Positions 8,426 through 16,786 of a stretch of 64,000 nucleotides of DNA are shown here, one piece after another. Numbering within the stretch: the first letter of the stretch is position 1; each line of letters starts with the position of its first letter. The DNA is from CAVPGP01 sp963718065 (GTDB lineage Bacteria; Actinomycetota; Thermoleophilia; Gaiellales; Gaiellaceae): assembly GCA_963718065.1 (NCBI GenBank), contig CAVQYE010000019.1, forward strand, positions 124,001-188,000. Direction: 5' to 3'. The notes under the pieces were generated by a model. That model ran no database searches. It was not told the DNA's origin and worked only from the letters and a program-made list of their open reading frames with translations. A program made the position numbers and the translations under genes.

Positions 8426-8841
8426 TCGCGCTCGAGCACGACCACGGGAATCTCCCGGTCGGTGCGGGTCTGGTAGTCGTCGTAGTCCGGCCATTGCTGC
8501 GCCGCCAGCTTCCAGAGCCGCTCTCGCTCCTCGCCGCTCGCCGTGCGCGCATGCGCAGGGAACACGTCGTCTTTCACTTGCACCTCGACCTGTGTGTCCT
8601 TGCTGAGGTTCCGGTACCAGCCCGGATGCTCGGGCGCGCCGCCCTTCGAGGCGACGACGACGTAGTCGCCGTCGGACTCCTCGTAGATCAGCGGCGTCGT
8701 GCGCGGCTCGCCGGTCTTCCTGCCGTGCGTCGTCAGCAGCAGGATCTTCGACCCGCGCTTCCAGATGTGACCGACCTCGCCGCCGGTCTCCCGATAGCGG
8801 CGGGTGTGCTCCTCGCCGAAGAGGGTCTGCTCTTGGCTCAT
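8422..8841 (-). CDS. Deazaflavin (F420)-type nitroreductase family protein
   Basis: The 139-residue protein starts MSQEQTLFGEEH and contains ILLLTTHGRKTGEPRTTPLI and YVVVASKGGAPEHPGWYRNL, the hallmark blocks of the high-GC Ddn/TIGR00026 family. These proteins bind F420 or related flavins and reduce varied substrates. It ends with EIPVVVLERD and its stop overlaps the acetyltransferase start. Assignment to the family is firm; cofactor and substrate are inferred. Confidence 0.85.
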   Translation of the reverse strand: MSQEQTLFGEEHTRRYRETGGEVGHIWKRGSKILLLTTHGRKTGEPRTTPLIYEESDGDYVVVASKGGAPEHPGWYRNLSKDTQVEVQVKDDVFPAHARTASGEERERLWKLAAQQWPDYDDYQTRTDREIPVVVLERD

Positions 8842-8902
8842 TCCAATCTCCTTCGCATGGGCGATCTTCGCGAGACGTTAGCGCGGTTAGGCTGGCCGGG
8901 CC

Positions 8903-10182
8903 GTGCGTTCGCTCCGCCGTTTCGACCCTGACCTGCCACGGCCCGTCTGGCTGCTGCAGATCGGCGGCGTGCTGAACTCGTTCGGCAACGGGATCGTCTT
9001 CCCGTTCCTCGTCATCTACCTGCACGACGTGCGCGGGCTTCGCGCTCGCGACCTCGGGGCTCGTCGTCGCCGTGTCCTCCGCGGCGATGGTCGTGGCGCG
9101 GGCTGATCGCAGGGGCCGCTGATCGACACGGTTGGCGCCGCGACCGATGCTCGACGATCGGGCTGGTGATGCAGGCGGTCGGCTTCGGGCTCTTCCCGCT
9201 CGTGCGGGAGCCCTGGGAGGCGTTCGTGCTGATCGCGATCGAAGGCGCCGGCAGCGCGGGCTTCTGGCCGAGCCAGTCGACGCTCATGTCGCGGCTCGTC
9301 TCGGACGCACGGCGGCACACGGCCTTCGCGCTGCAGCGGGCGACGATGAATCTCGGCGTGGGCATCGGCGGAGTGGTCGGCGGGCTGATCGCGAGCGTGG
9401 ACAACCCAAACTCGTTCACGATCCTCTTCCTCATCGACGCCGTGACGTTCCTCGCGTACGTCGTCGCGATCGCGTTCATCCCGGACGGGCCGTCGGAGCG
9501 CACGGAGGACTCCGCGCCATCGACCTACCGGGCTGTGCTTCGTCACAAGACGTTCGTCGGGCTCTGGACGCTGAACTTCGTCTTCGTCGCGGCGGGCATC
9601 TCGATGTTCAACCTGCTGCCGCCGTTCGTGCGCGACCAATCCGGAGTGAGCGAGCGCGAGATCGGGCTCTTCTTCCTCGCGAACACGCTCGTGATCGTGC
9701 TCGTGCAGCTGCCGCTCTCGCACTGGATCGAGGGCCGCCGGCGGATGCGCGCGCTCGCGCTGATGCCGGTCATGTTCGCCATCAGCTGGCTGATCGTCGA
9801 CGGCGTCGGCTACTGGCTGACCGCGACGACGGCCTTCCTCGTGCTGCTCGTTCCCGCCGTGATTCTCGGCGTCGCCGAATGCTTCCACGGCCCGGCGCAC
9901 CAGGCGCTCGTCGCGGACATCGGGCCGCCGGAGCTGCGCGGCCGCTACTTCGCGGTGCACTCGCTCTCGTGGGGTCTCGCCGGGACGGTCGGGCCTGCGC
10001 TCGGCGGCTACATCCTCGCGCGCGGCGCCGTTCGCGCTCTGGCCGCTCGCCGCCGCGGTCTGCCTCGTCGCCGCCGGCGGAGCACTCGCGCTCGACGGCT
10101 CCTGCCGGTCAATCTCCGGCGTGTTCCGCGAGCGGGTCGAGCTCTCGCTTGCGGGGCTTGGTTGCAGCGGGCGGACGGGTAG
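8903..10182 (+). CDS. MFS transporter, frameshift cluster near the N-terminus
   Basis: The GTG at 8903 starts VRSLRRFDPDLPRPVWLLQI, followed by a first membrane segment. Between about 9030 and 9160 at least four single-base insertions are needed to read FALATSGLVVAVSSAAMVVAG and the loop after it. From 9166 to about 10020 the frame is clean, with roughly ten hydrophobic helices (for example MNLGVGIGGVVGGLIASVDN; LGVAECFHGPAHQALVADI). Two more changes occur near 10025 and 10100. The stop is TAG 10180-10182. About 420 residues and 12 segments when corrected. The substrate is unknown; no drug-specific motif was noted. Confidence 0.75.
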
Positions 10183-10183
10183 G

Positions 10184-11252
10184 ATGCCGAACATGCCGGT
10201 GATCGCGATCGACACATCCAAGCTGGACGACCCGCTCAGTACCGATGCCGAGCCTGCCTCGCATCCGGCCGCGCCCGCAGCCACGCGAGCTCGTCGCTCG
10301 CGCTCAGCCTGCAGCCGGCGAGCTCCGCTGAGCTCAGCGCCGCAAACGGCCTGACCTGGATCCACCTCGACGCGCCCCGATCACGACACGCATGGCGACG
10401 CTCGCCGAGCGCTTCGGCTGGCATCCGCTCGACGTCGAGGACGTCCTCTCGAAGCGCCAGCGGCCGAAGGTCGACGACTACGCCGAGGACGGCTACCTCT
10501 TCGCCGTCCTCCACTTCCCGGTGTACGACCAGGCGATCCAGCGGCTGAACGCCGCCGAGCTCGACTTCTTCGCTCGGCCCGGACTACCTCGTCACGCTCC
10601 CGACCGTCGAGCTCCTGCCGGTCGACGCGGCTCTTCCACCGCTGCGAGGACGACGAGGCGTTCCGCGAGCAGCTCTTCTCGAAGGGCTCGGGCCGCCTGC
10701 TCTACGAGGTGCTCGACGATCTCTTCGACTACTGCTTCCCGATCCTCGACAAGATCGGCCACAAGCTCGACACGATCGAGGACGACGATGTTCGGCGAGG
10801 GCCGCGCGCGACGAGGTCGTCCGCGACCTCTCGAACGTCAAGCAGGAGATCATCAGCTACCGGAAGATCATCAAGCCGGAGCGCTCCGACGCTGCGCCTG
10901 CTCGAGCGGCGGGTCGAGCGGTTCCTGCCGGAGGAGCTCGAGCTCTACTTCGACGACGTCGTCGACGCGGCGGAGCGGATCTGGGACCTGCTCGACAACT
11001 ACAAGGAGGTCGTCGAGGCGCTCGAGGACACGAACGAGTCGGTGATCTCGCACCGGCAGAACGACGTGCTGCGCGTGCTGACGGTGTTCTCGGTCGATCC
11101 TGCTGCCGCTGACGCTGATCGCAAGCGTCTTCGGGATGAACGTCCATTTCCCGGGCTTCGAGACCTCGCACGCGTTCTGGGTGATCGTCGGCGCGATGGT
11201 CGTGACGATCGTCGGCATGCTGGCGTTCTTCCGCTCGAAGCGCTGGCTCTAG
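10184..11252 (+). CDS. corA: CorA family magnesium/divalent cation channel, frameshifted
   Basis: The start is ATG at 10184 (or 10193), one base after the MFS stop. The cytoplasmic part includes TLAERFGWHPLDVEDVLSKR and PKVDDYAEDGYLFAVLHFP. The C-terminal end has two membrane helices, and the FGMNVHFPG stretch supplies the family's Gly-Met-Asn pore motif. Frame changes occur near 10275, 10370, 10580, 10625, 10795, 10890 and 11100. When corrected the length is about 355 residues, normal for CorA. Role: Mg2+ (or Co2+/Ni2+) uptake across the cell membrane. Confidence 0.8.
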
Positions 11253-11290
11253 GCGGGCCGACCGGCAGTTCTCGTTCGAAACAGGGATTC

Positions 11291-11315
11291 CGTACCTGGT
11301 ACCCGACCAGGTACG
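11291..11315. repeat. Perfect 10-bp inverted repeat, copy 1
   Basis: CGTACCTGGT (11291-11300) and ACCAGGTACG (11306-11315) are separated by five bases. This lies in the 270-base gene-free stretch after corA. A near-identical hairpin follows 78 bases later. Confidence 0.7.
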
Positions 11316-11368
11316 AGCACGAGGCATGTGTCCCGTGTGCAGGCATTTCCCTCGTGTGAACCAACAAT

Positions 11369-11395
11369 CCGTACCTGGTACACGACGAGGTACGG
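11369..11395. repeat. 11-bp inverted repeat, copy 2 (one mismatch)
   Basis: CCGTACCTGGT (11369-11379) and ACGAGGTACGG (11385-11395) flank a five-base spacer. The left arm is identical to that of copy 1. The pair could be a tandem operator or an intergenic hairpin repeat; the sequence alone does not decide. Confidence 0.65.
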
Positions 11396-11522
11396 GTGCC
11401 CGGCGGTACCACGTGGCGATGGCGAGGCTTCCGGCCGCGTGCGGCGGGCCGTAACCGGGGCGCGGCGTCTGGCGTTCATTTCACGGAGCCGTCGAGCAGG
11501 AGAGCTCGGCGGTGCACTGGAC

Positions 11523-12656
11523 ATGCGGCCCAGACGGATCACAGCCATCTCCCTGCTCGTCGCCGGCCTGGCGGGCTTTGCGTCCGCCGAGGTGCTCGCG
11601 GACGGTGGCCTCCCACTCCCGACGGTCACGCTCCCGACCGTGACGCTGCCCACCGTCACGACGCCCAAGGTGACCACGCCGACGATCACGACGCCAACCG
11701 TGACGACCCCGACGGTGACCGTGCCGACCGTGCCGACGCCGACCGTGACGACGCCGACGGTCACAACCCCGCGGGTCACCACGCCTGCAGTCACGACGCC
11801 GGCAGTCACGACCCCTGCACCGCCCAAGCCTCCCGCCGGCACGCCGACCGTCCGCGCGCCGGCGGCCCCACCCGCCCCGCCTGCGCCGACGCCGCTCGTC
11901 GGAACGGCCGGCCCCGCGCCCGGTTCCTCCTCGGCAGCCGGAGCGCCGGCGCCGTCGCAGAGCTCCGCCGCCGGGACGGCGCCCGCCGCGCAGCGCTCAC
12001 AGGCGCGCAACACGGTCAGGTTCCGCGCGAGCACAATCCGCGCCCACCACGGCCCGAAGGCCGTGATCCGATTTCGCCTCGCCCGGGCGAAGCGCGTGCG
12101 GCTCGTCGTCCGCGGTCCGGCGCCGAGCTGCCGTGTCCTCGGCGTCATCCGCACGCGCGGCAAGGCCGGGGCGAACAAGATCGTCTTCGCGGGACGTCTC
12201 CACGGCCGTCCTCTCGCACCCGGCGTCTACAGCGTGACGCTCGCGCGGCCGGCGCAGCGCGGCGTCGACACCGTGCTCGTCCGCGTCGTCGGCCCGGGGC
12301 ACACGATCGCCCTGCCCGCGGTGCGCCGCCAGACGAGCGACTGCGAGAGCACGTTCGCGCCCAGGCAGGACTCGAGCTTCGCCTTTCCCACCACGTCGCT
12401 CGGAGGCACCGGCGCCGAGCTCGCAGGTAACGGCGCGGCGCCCTCGCCGCGCGCGAAGCCGACCGGCAAGACCGCGGTACTCGGCGTCAAGGCGTCGAGC
12501 TTCGATCCGATCCGCCGGATCGGTGCGGCAGGGAGCGGCGCGATCGCGACGCTCCCGACACCGATCGGCATCGCATTGCTGATCGCACTCATCCTGGCGA
12601 TCGCCGCGACGATGTCGCTCGTCGTGCGGTTCCTGCGCGGCTCCTGGAACCCCTGA
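11523..12656 (+). CDS. Exported Pro/Thr/Val-repeat surface protein with C-terminal anchor
   Basis: The ATG at 11523 opens a signal peptide (RRITAISLLVAGLAGFASA). Residues about 30-110 are built of PTVT(L/T)-type pentads, roughly seventeen of them, encoded by near-regular 15-base units (ACG/GTG/CCG rich). A Pro/Ala linker, a folded domain of about 150 residues (FRASTIRAHHGPKAVIRF; RVLGVIRTRGKAG; GVYSVTLARP) and one C-terminal transmembrane helix (IGIALLIALILAIAATMSLV) with a short basic tail follow. It is likely a wall-spanning stalk protein held in the cell membrane. 377 residues. Confidence 0.7.
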   Translation: MRPRRITAISLLVAGLAGFASAEVLADGGLPLPTVTLPTVTLPTVTTPKVTTPTITTPTVTTPTVTVPTVPTPTVTTPTVTTPRVTTPAVTTPAVTTPAPPKPPAGTPTVRAPAAPPAPPAPTPLVGTAGPAPGSSSAAGAPAPSQSSAAGTAPAAQRSQARNTVRFRASTIRAHHGPKAVIRFRLARAKRVRLVVRGPAPSCRVLGVIRTRGKAGANKIVFAGRLHGRPLAPGVYSVTLARPAQRGVDTVLVRVVGPGHTIALPAVRRQTSDCESTFAPRQDSSFAFPTTSLGGTGAELAGNGAAPSPRAKPTGKTAVLGVKASSFDPIRRIGAAGSGAIATLPTPIGIALLIALILAIAATMSLVVRFLRGSWNP

Positions 12657-12690
12657 ACACCGCCGCCGGGTGGTCGCTAGGCTCGCGGCC

Positions 12691-13621
12691 ATGGACTCGC
12701 GCCTCGACGCCGAGCTGAAGGTCGCGGAGCTTCCGGCCGAGCGGCTCGTGCGCAACCTCTACCGGCTGGCCCTCCGCCGCGAGCCCGAGCCCGACGCCCT
12801 CGCCCGCGACGTCTCGAAGCTCGAAGCGGGGACGCTCTCGCCGGCGGCGTTCATCGCGGAGCTCGTCGGCAGCGCCGAGTTCGAGCGCGTCAGGCTGCTG
12901 GACGACGCGATCGCCTTCGCGCGCTGGGCGAGAGGCGCCGGCGAGCGCCCGCGCGAGCTGGCCGCCCCCACCGGCTCGGACGAGCGGCCGATCGAGATCC
13001 CGTGGTGCCTCGCCCGCTACCGCGACGAGCAGGCCGTGCTCGACGCGGGCTACGCGTTCGCCGAGCCCTCGTACCTCGCCGCGCTCAGCGGTCTCGGCGC
13101 CGAGCGCCTCGTCGGCGTCGACCTCGCGACCGCCGAGGTGCCGGGGCTCGAGCCCGTGCAGGCCGACCTTCGCGAGCTGCCGTTCCGCGACGGCGAGTTC
13201 GACGTCGTCTTCTGCATCTCGACGATCGAACACGTCGGCCAGGACAACGACCGCTACGGCATCGAGCCCGAGCGTGGCGGCATGGAGAAGGCGCTTGCGC
13301 GAGCTGAGGCGGGTCGGCAAGCGGGTGCTGATCACCGTGCCCACCGGCGAGTCCGGCGACCACGGCTGGTTCATCCAGCTCGACCCGGAGCGCTGGCTCG
13401 ACCTTTTTCGCAGCACCGGCTTCATCGTCTTCGAGCATGAGCTCTACGAGCTCGGCGACGAGGGCTGGCGCAGCGCACCCGAGTTCCGCGCGGACGGGGT
13501 CGTCTACGGTTCACGCGGTCCCGGCGCCTCGGCTGTGCTCTGCGCGGAGCTCTTGCCACGGACGGCGGGCGCGGTTCTGCGCGGTCAGCTGCGCCGCCTG
13601 CGCGGCCGGTCGGCTACTTGA
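12691..13621 (+). CDS. DUF4214-like domain plus SAM-dependent methyltransferase (one frameshift)
   Basis: The ATG at 12691 begins MDSRLDAELK. Residues about 20-75 (NLYRLALRREPEPDALA, AAFIAELVGSAEFE) match the DUF4214 pattern, often joined to glycan-modifying enzymes. The methyltransferase part shows LPFRDGEFDVVFCISTIEHVG, the class I core around motifs III-IV. A frame change near 13296 restores VLITVPTGESGDHGWFIQL through to the stop at 13619-13621. About 310 residues. The target, possibly a surface polysaccharide, is inferred from the fusion only. Confidence 0.65.
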
Positions 13622-14441
13622 TCTTGAAGCTCGCGGGCTTGACCGCCCGAGCCTGGCCCTTGTACGAGATCGAGACGCTGATCACGAGCTTCTTGCGCTT
13701 CGACTTCGCCGCCAGCTTCCACCGGCACTTGGCAACCGGCTTCAACGCCTTGCCCGCGACCTTCGCGGTGCAGCGGACCGGCGACACCCTGGTCGACGTC
13801 TTGTTCGACAGACCGAGCGTGACCCCGGTGACGCCGAACACCTTGCCCGCCTTCGGAGCGGCCGCCGTGAAGAGCACGCGCGTGGTGGCGATCGTCACCG
13901 GTGCGACGACCGGCAACGTCAGCGTGTACGAGAAGACGCCGCTTTCGGGCGCTCGGTCGAAGTCGTGCCCGGGCGAGTTGACCGCTTGCGTCAGCGCAAA
14001 GAAGTCGAACGCGGCCGGATTGCCGATGTCGGCCTTGTTCACCGTCAGCACGGCAATGCCGCCCGAGTACGAGCCGGAGATCGGCCCGTGGCTGTACGCG
14101 AGGTAATCCGTCCCGTCCCACTTGGACGCAAGTGGGCCGGTCGACTTGAGAGTTATGACGTAGTCGCCCCGTGGTCCGTCCGTCGCGGGGTTTCGGTCGG
14201 AGTCGATCCAGATGAACACCCCATCGTCGGCGTTCAGGACCCCGGGACGATTCGCCAGCGTGATCTTGAACGTGACCGCGCCCACGGTGTCGTTGGAGAC
14301 GTTGATCGCGGTCAGGTCGGGGGCGCTCAGCGAATCGCCGGGGATGTCCGTAAACGACGTAGCAGGGCTTGCCGCACCACCGGCCGGTGCAACCGCCAGC
14401 ACGACCAGCGCAAACAGCGCACTCGTATTGCGCACTCTCAT
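13614..14441 (-). CDS. Secreted protein, function unknown
   Basis: The start is the ATG at 14439-14441 behind a strong CACAGGAGGGACC ribosome site. The signal peptide is RVRNTSALFALVVLAVAPAGGAA. The mature protein (about 250 residues) contains VFIWIDSDRNPATDGPRGDY, an Asp-rich loop that could bind calcium, and ends in a lysine-rich beta-type region (CRWKLAAKSKRKKLVISVS). It overlaps the methyltransferase stop by eight bases, tail to tail. No enzyme family is recognised. Confidence 0.7.
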   Translation of the reverse strand: MRVRNTSALFALVVLAVAPAGGAASPATSFTDIPGDSLSAPDLTAINVSNDTVGAVTFKITLANRPGVLNADDGVFIWIDSDRNPATDGPRGDYVITLKSTGPLASKWDGTDYLAYSHGPISGSYSGGIAVLTVNKADIGNPAAFDFFALTQAVNSPGHDFDRAPESGVFSYTLTLPVVAPVTIATTRVLFTAAAPKAGKVFGVTGVTLGLSNKTSTRVSPVRCTAKVAGKALKPVAKCRWKLAAKSKRKKLVISVSISYKGQARAVKPASFKIK

Positions 14442-14536
14442 CAGCCGGTCCCTCCTGTGGGTGCCACCCCTGCGCGGCGAAATCGCGTCGTCCTTGCGTG
14501 ACATCTGAACGTCGAGCCTTTCCAGAGGCTAGACGC

Positions 14537-16786
14537 TTACGGCGCGCTCTCCAAGAGCGATTTCACCTTGTCCGCCAGCTGCGCGACCGTGAAGGGCTTC
14601 TGCAAGAACGCGGTCCCGGGCTGAAGCATCCCGTCCTGGACGATCTCGGAGTCCGTATAGCCCGACGTGTAGAGCACGCGGATGTCGCCGATGAGTTGCG
14701 TGAGTCGCTCCGCCAGCTCCCGGCCGTTCATCTTCGGCATCACGATGTCGGTGACGAGTAGGTCGATCCGACCCTGGTGCGCCCGGGCGATCGAGAGCGC
14801 CTCGAGTGCATCCGGCGCCTCGAGCACCACGTAGCCCGTCTGCACCAGAATCTCGTGTGCGAGCCGGCGCACGACGTCCTCGTCCTCGACGAGCAGGATC
14901 GTCTCGTTCTGCTGCGCCGCCGCGACGGGCGCCGGGCCGGGCTCCGATGCGACGAGCATCGACTCCTCGTCGTGCCGCGGCAGGTACACCAGGAACGCGG
15001 CGCCTTCGCCGGGCTTGCTCTCGACCTCGACGAACCCGCCGCTCTGCTTCACGATCCCGTAGACGGTCGCGAGGCCGAGCCCCGTGCCCTTGCCGGGCTC
15101 CTTCGTGGTGAAGAATGGCTCGAAGATGCGCTGCAGCGTTGCCGGCTCGATGCCCTCGCCGCTGTCGCGCACGGTCAGCACGACGTATGGCCCGGCCTCG
15201 ACCGACTCCTTGGCACGGGCCTCGGCGATGTCGAGATCGACCGTCGCGGTCTCGATCGTGATCCGGCCGCCGTCGGGCATCGCGTCGCGCGCGTTGACGA
15301 CGAGGTTGACGATCACCTGCTCGAGCTGCCCCGGATCGGCCTTCACGAACGACCCGCCGGGGCCGTAGGTGATCGTGACGATCTCGACCGTTTCGCCGAT
15401 CAGGCGATTGAGCATCGTGTCCATCTCCGAGACGAGATCGCTCAGCTTCAGCACCTTGGGCTGAAGGATCTGCTTGCGGCTGAACGCGAGGAGCTGACGC
15501 GTCAGCCCGGCGGCGCGATCGGAGGCGCGCTTGATCTCGTCGAGGTCGCCCTGAATCTCCGGTGCACCCGGCGGGATCCGGCGCAGCGCGAGCTCCGCAT
15601 AGCCGCCGATCGCCGTCAGCAGGTTGTTGAAGTCGTGTGCGATGCCCCCGGCGAGCCGGCCGACGGCTTCCATCTTCTGCGACTGCCGGAGCTGATCCTC
15701 GAGCTCGCGGCGGCCGGTGACGTCTTCGAGCATCGAGATTCCGAACGTCGGCCGGCCCCCCGGATCACGGATCAACGAGACGACCGCGCGGGCCCAGACG
15801 GAGCTGCCGTCCTTCGCCACGAGGCGATTGTCGAGCTCGTACGCCGGGCGGCGCCCTTCGACGAGCTCCCTGAAGAGCGCGCGGGCCTGCGCGGCGTCGT
15901 CGGGATCGGTGTAGGCATCGAGCGGGAGCTCCATGAGCTCCTCGGCTGAATAGCCGAGCATCCGCTCCAGTGCGTTGTTCGCGTCCACGACCCTGCCGTC
16001 GAGGTCGAGCAGGGCGGTGCCGTACGGCGCCGAGCGGAACATCGCGCGGAAGCGCTCCTCGCTTTCCCGCGCGAGCGCAAGCATCGAAAATGACCGGTGC
16101 GTCAGGATCAGCGGCGCGAGCACGGCCGGCGTCAGCCAGGGGTTGGTGATCCACGTCAGCGCGAGGACCGCGCCGACTCCGACCAGGACGAGATCGATGC
16201 CGATGCCGGTGCCGCCGAAGAGGCCGCTGTCGGCGAACGAGACCTGCCGTTCGAACCTGAGCATCGACGCCAGCAGGAGATGGTTCACGAGGACGAGCGA
16301 GACGCCGGCCGCTGTCGCAGCCAGCGCGAATCTGGCGTCCTCCGGGATCGTGTCGACCTGCATCACCGCCCACGCAGCGGCCCACGCCGCCAGGCCGTCG
16401 AGCGTGAAGTTGCAGATGTTGAACGTCTGGATGTGCCACGGGTACCGCTCCTTCAGCCACTCCGGCACGTGCTGGACGATCGCCAGCAGCGGAATCATTC
16501 CGGGCGGCAGCAGCAGCGCTGCGGCGGCCATGAAGGCCACCGCCGTATGGAAGCCGTGGCTGCGGCCGGTGCGGACCGTGAAGATCTGAGCGACCGCGGC
16601 CGCGGCCGCGATCAGCACGAAGCGCTGCCAGTCGGTGCGATCCGGCCGGAGCAGCGCGAGCGCCGGCAGAGAGGCCGCGAGCGTGGCAAAGACGACCCCT
16701 CCGAAGAAAACCGAGCCGCGGCCGCTGAGCGGCAGCCGCCGCCGGTCCACGAGGACCGGCGGCGCTGATTCGGTGACCGAGGTCAC
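14537..16786 (-). CDS. Membrane hybrid histidine kinase (sensor, PAS, HisKA, HATPase, receiver)
   Basis: The start is the GTG at 16784-16786, overlapping the TGA of the upstream subtilase. A longer open frame upstream is only the shadow of the subtilase repeats. In 749 residues I see about eight membrane helices (residues about 20-260), a PAS domain (RFRAMFRSAPYGTALLD; MLGYSAEEL), the phosphoacceptor GGIAHDFNN, the N-box NLVVNARDAM, DSGEGI, GTGLGLATVYGI, and a C-terminal receiver with LLVTDIVMPKMNG (phospho-Asp) and LQKPF (Lys). There is no output domain, so phosphate must pass to another protein or act internally. The membrane segment resembles MASE-type sensor regions. Confidence 0.9.
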   Translation of the reverse strand: MTSVTESAPPVLVDRRRLPLSGRGSVFFGGVVFATLAASLPALALLRPDRTDWQRFVLIAAAAAVAQIFTVRTGRSHGFHTAVAFMAAAALLLPPGMIPLLAIVQHVPEWLKERYPWHIQTFNICNFTLDGLAAWAAAWAVMQVDTIPEDARFALAATAAGVSLVLVNHLLLASMLRFERQVSFADSGLFGGTGIGIDLVLVGVGAVLALTWITNPWLTPAVLAPLILTHRSFSMLALARESEERFRAMFRSAPYGTALLDLDGRVVDANNALERMLGYSAEELMELPLDAYTDPDDAAQARALFRELVEGRRPAYELDNRLVAKDGSSVWARAVVSLIRDPGGRPTFGISMLEDVTGRRELEDQLRQSQKMEAVGRLAGGIAHDFNNLLTAIGGYAELALRRIPPGAPEIQGDLDEIKRASDRAAGLTRQLLAFSRKQILQPKVLKLSDLVSEMDTMLNRLIGETVEIVTITYGPGGSFVKADPGQLEQVIVNLVVNARDAMPDGGRITIETATVDLDIAEARAKESVEAGPYVVLTVRDSGEGIEPATLQRIFEPFFTTKEPGKGTGLGLATVYGIVKQSGGFVEVESKPGEGAAFLVYLPRHDEESMLVASEPGPAPVAAAQQNETILLVEDEDVVRRLAHEILVQTGYVVLEAPDALEALSIARAHQGRIDLLVTDIVMPKMNGRELAERLTQLIGDIRVLYTSGYTDSEIVQDGMLQPGTAFLQKPFTVAQLADKVKSLLESAP

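Noticed and set aside
14777..15949. Long plus-strand open frame across the kinase gene
   Set aside because: High-GC antisense shadow; Arg/Asp/Leu-rich composition with no domain, while the minus strand has all kinase motifs.
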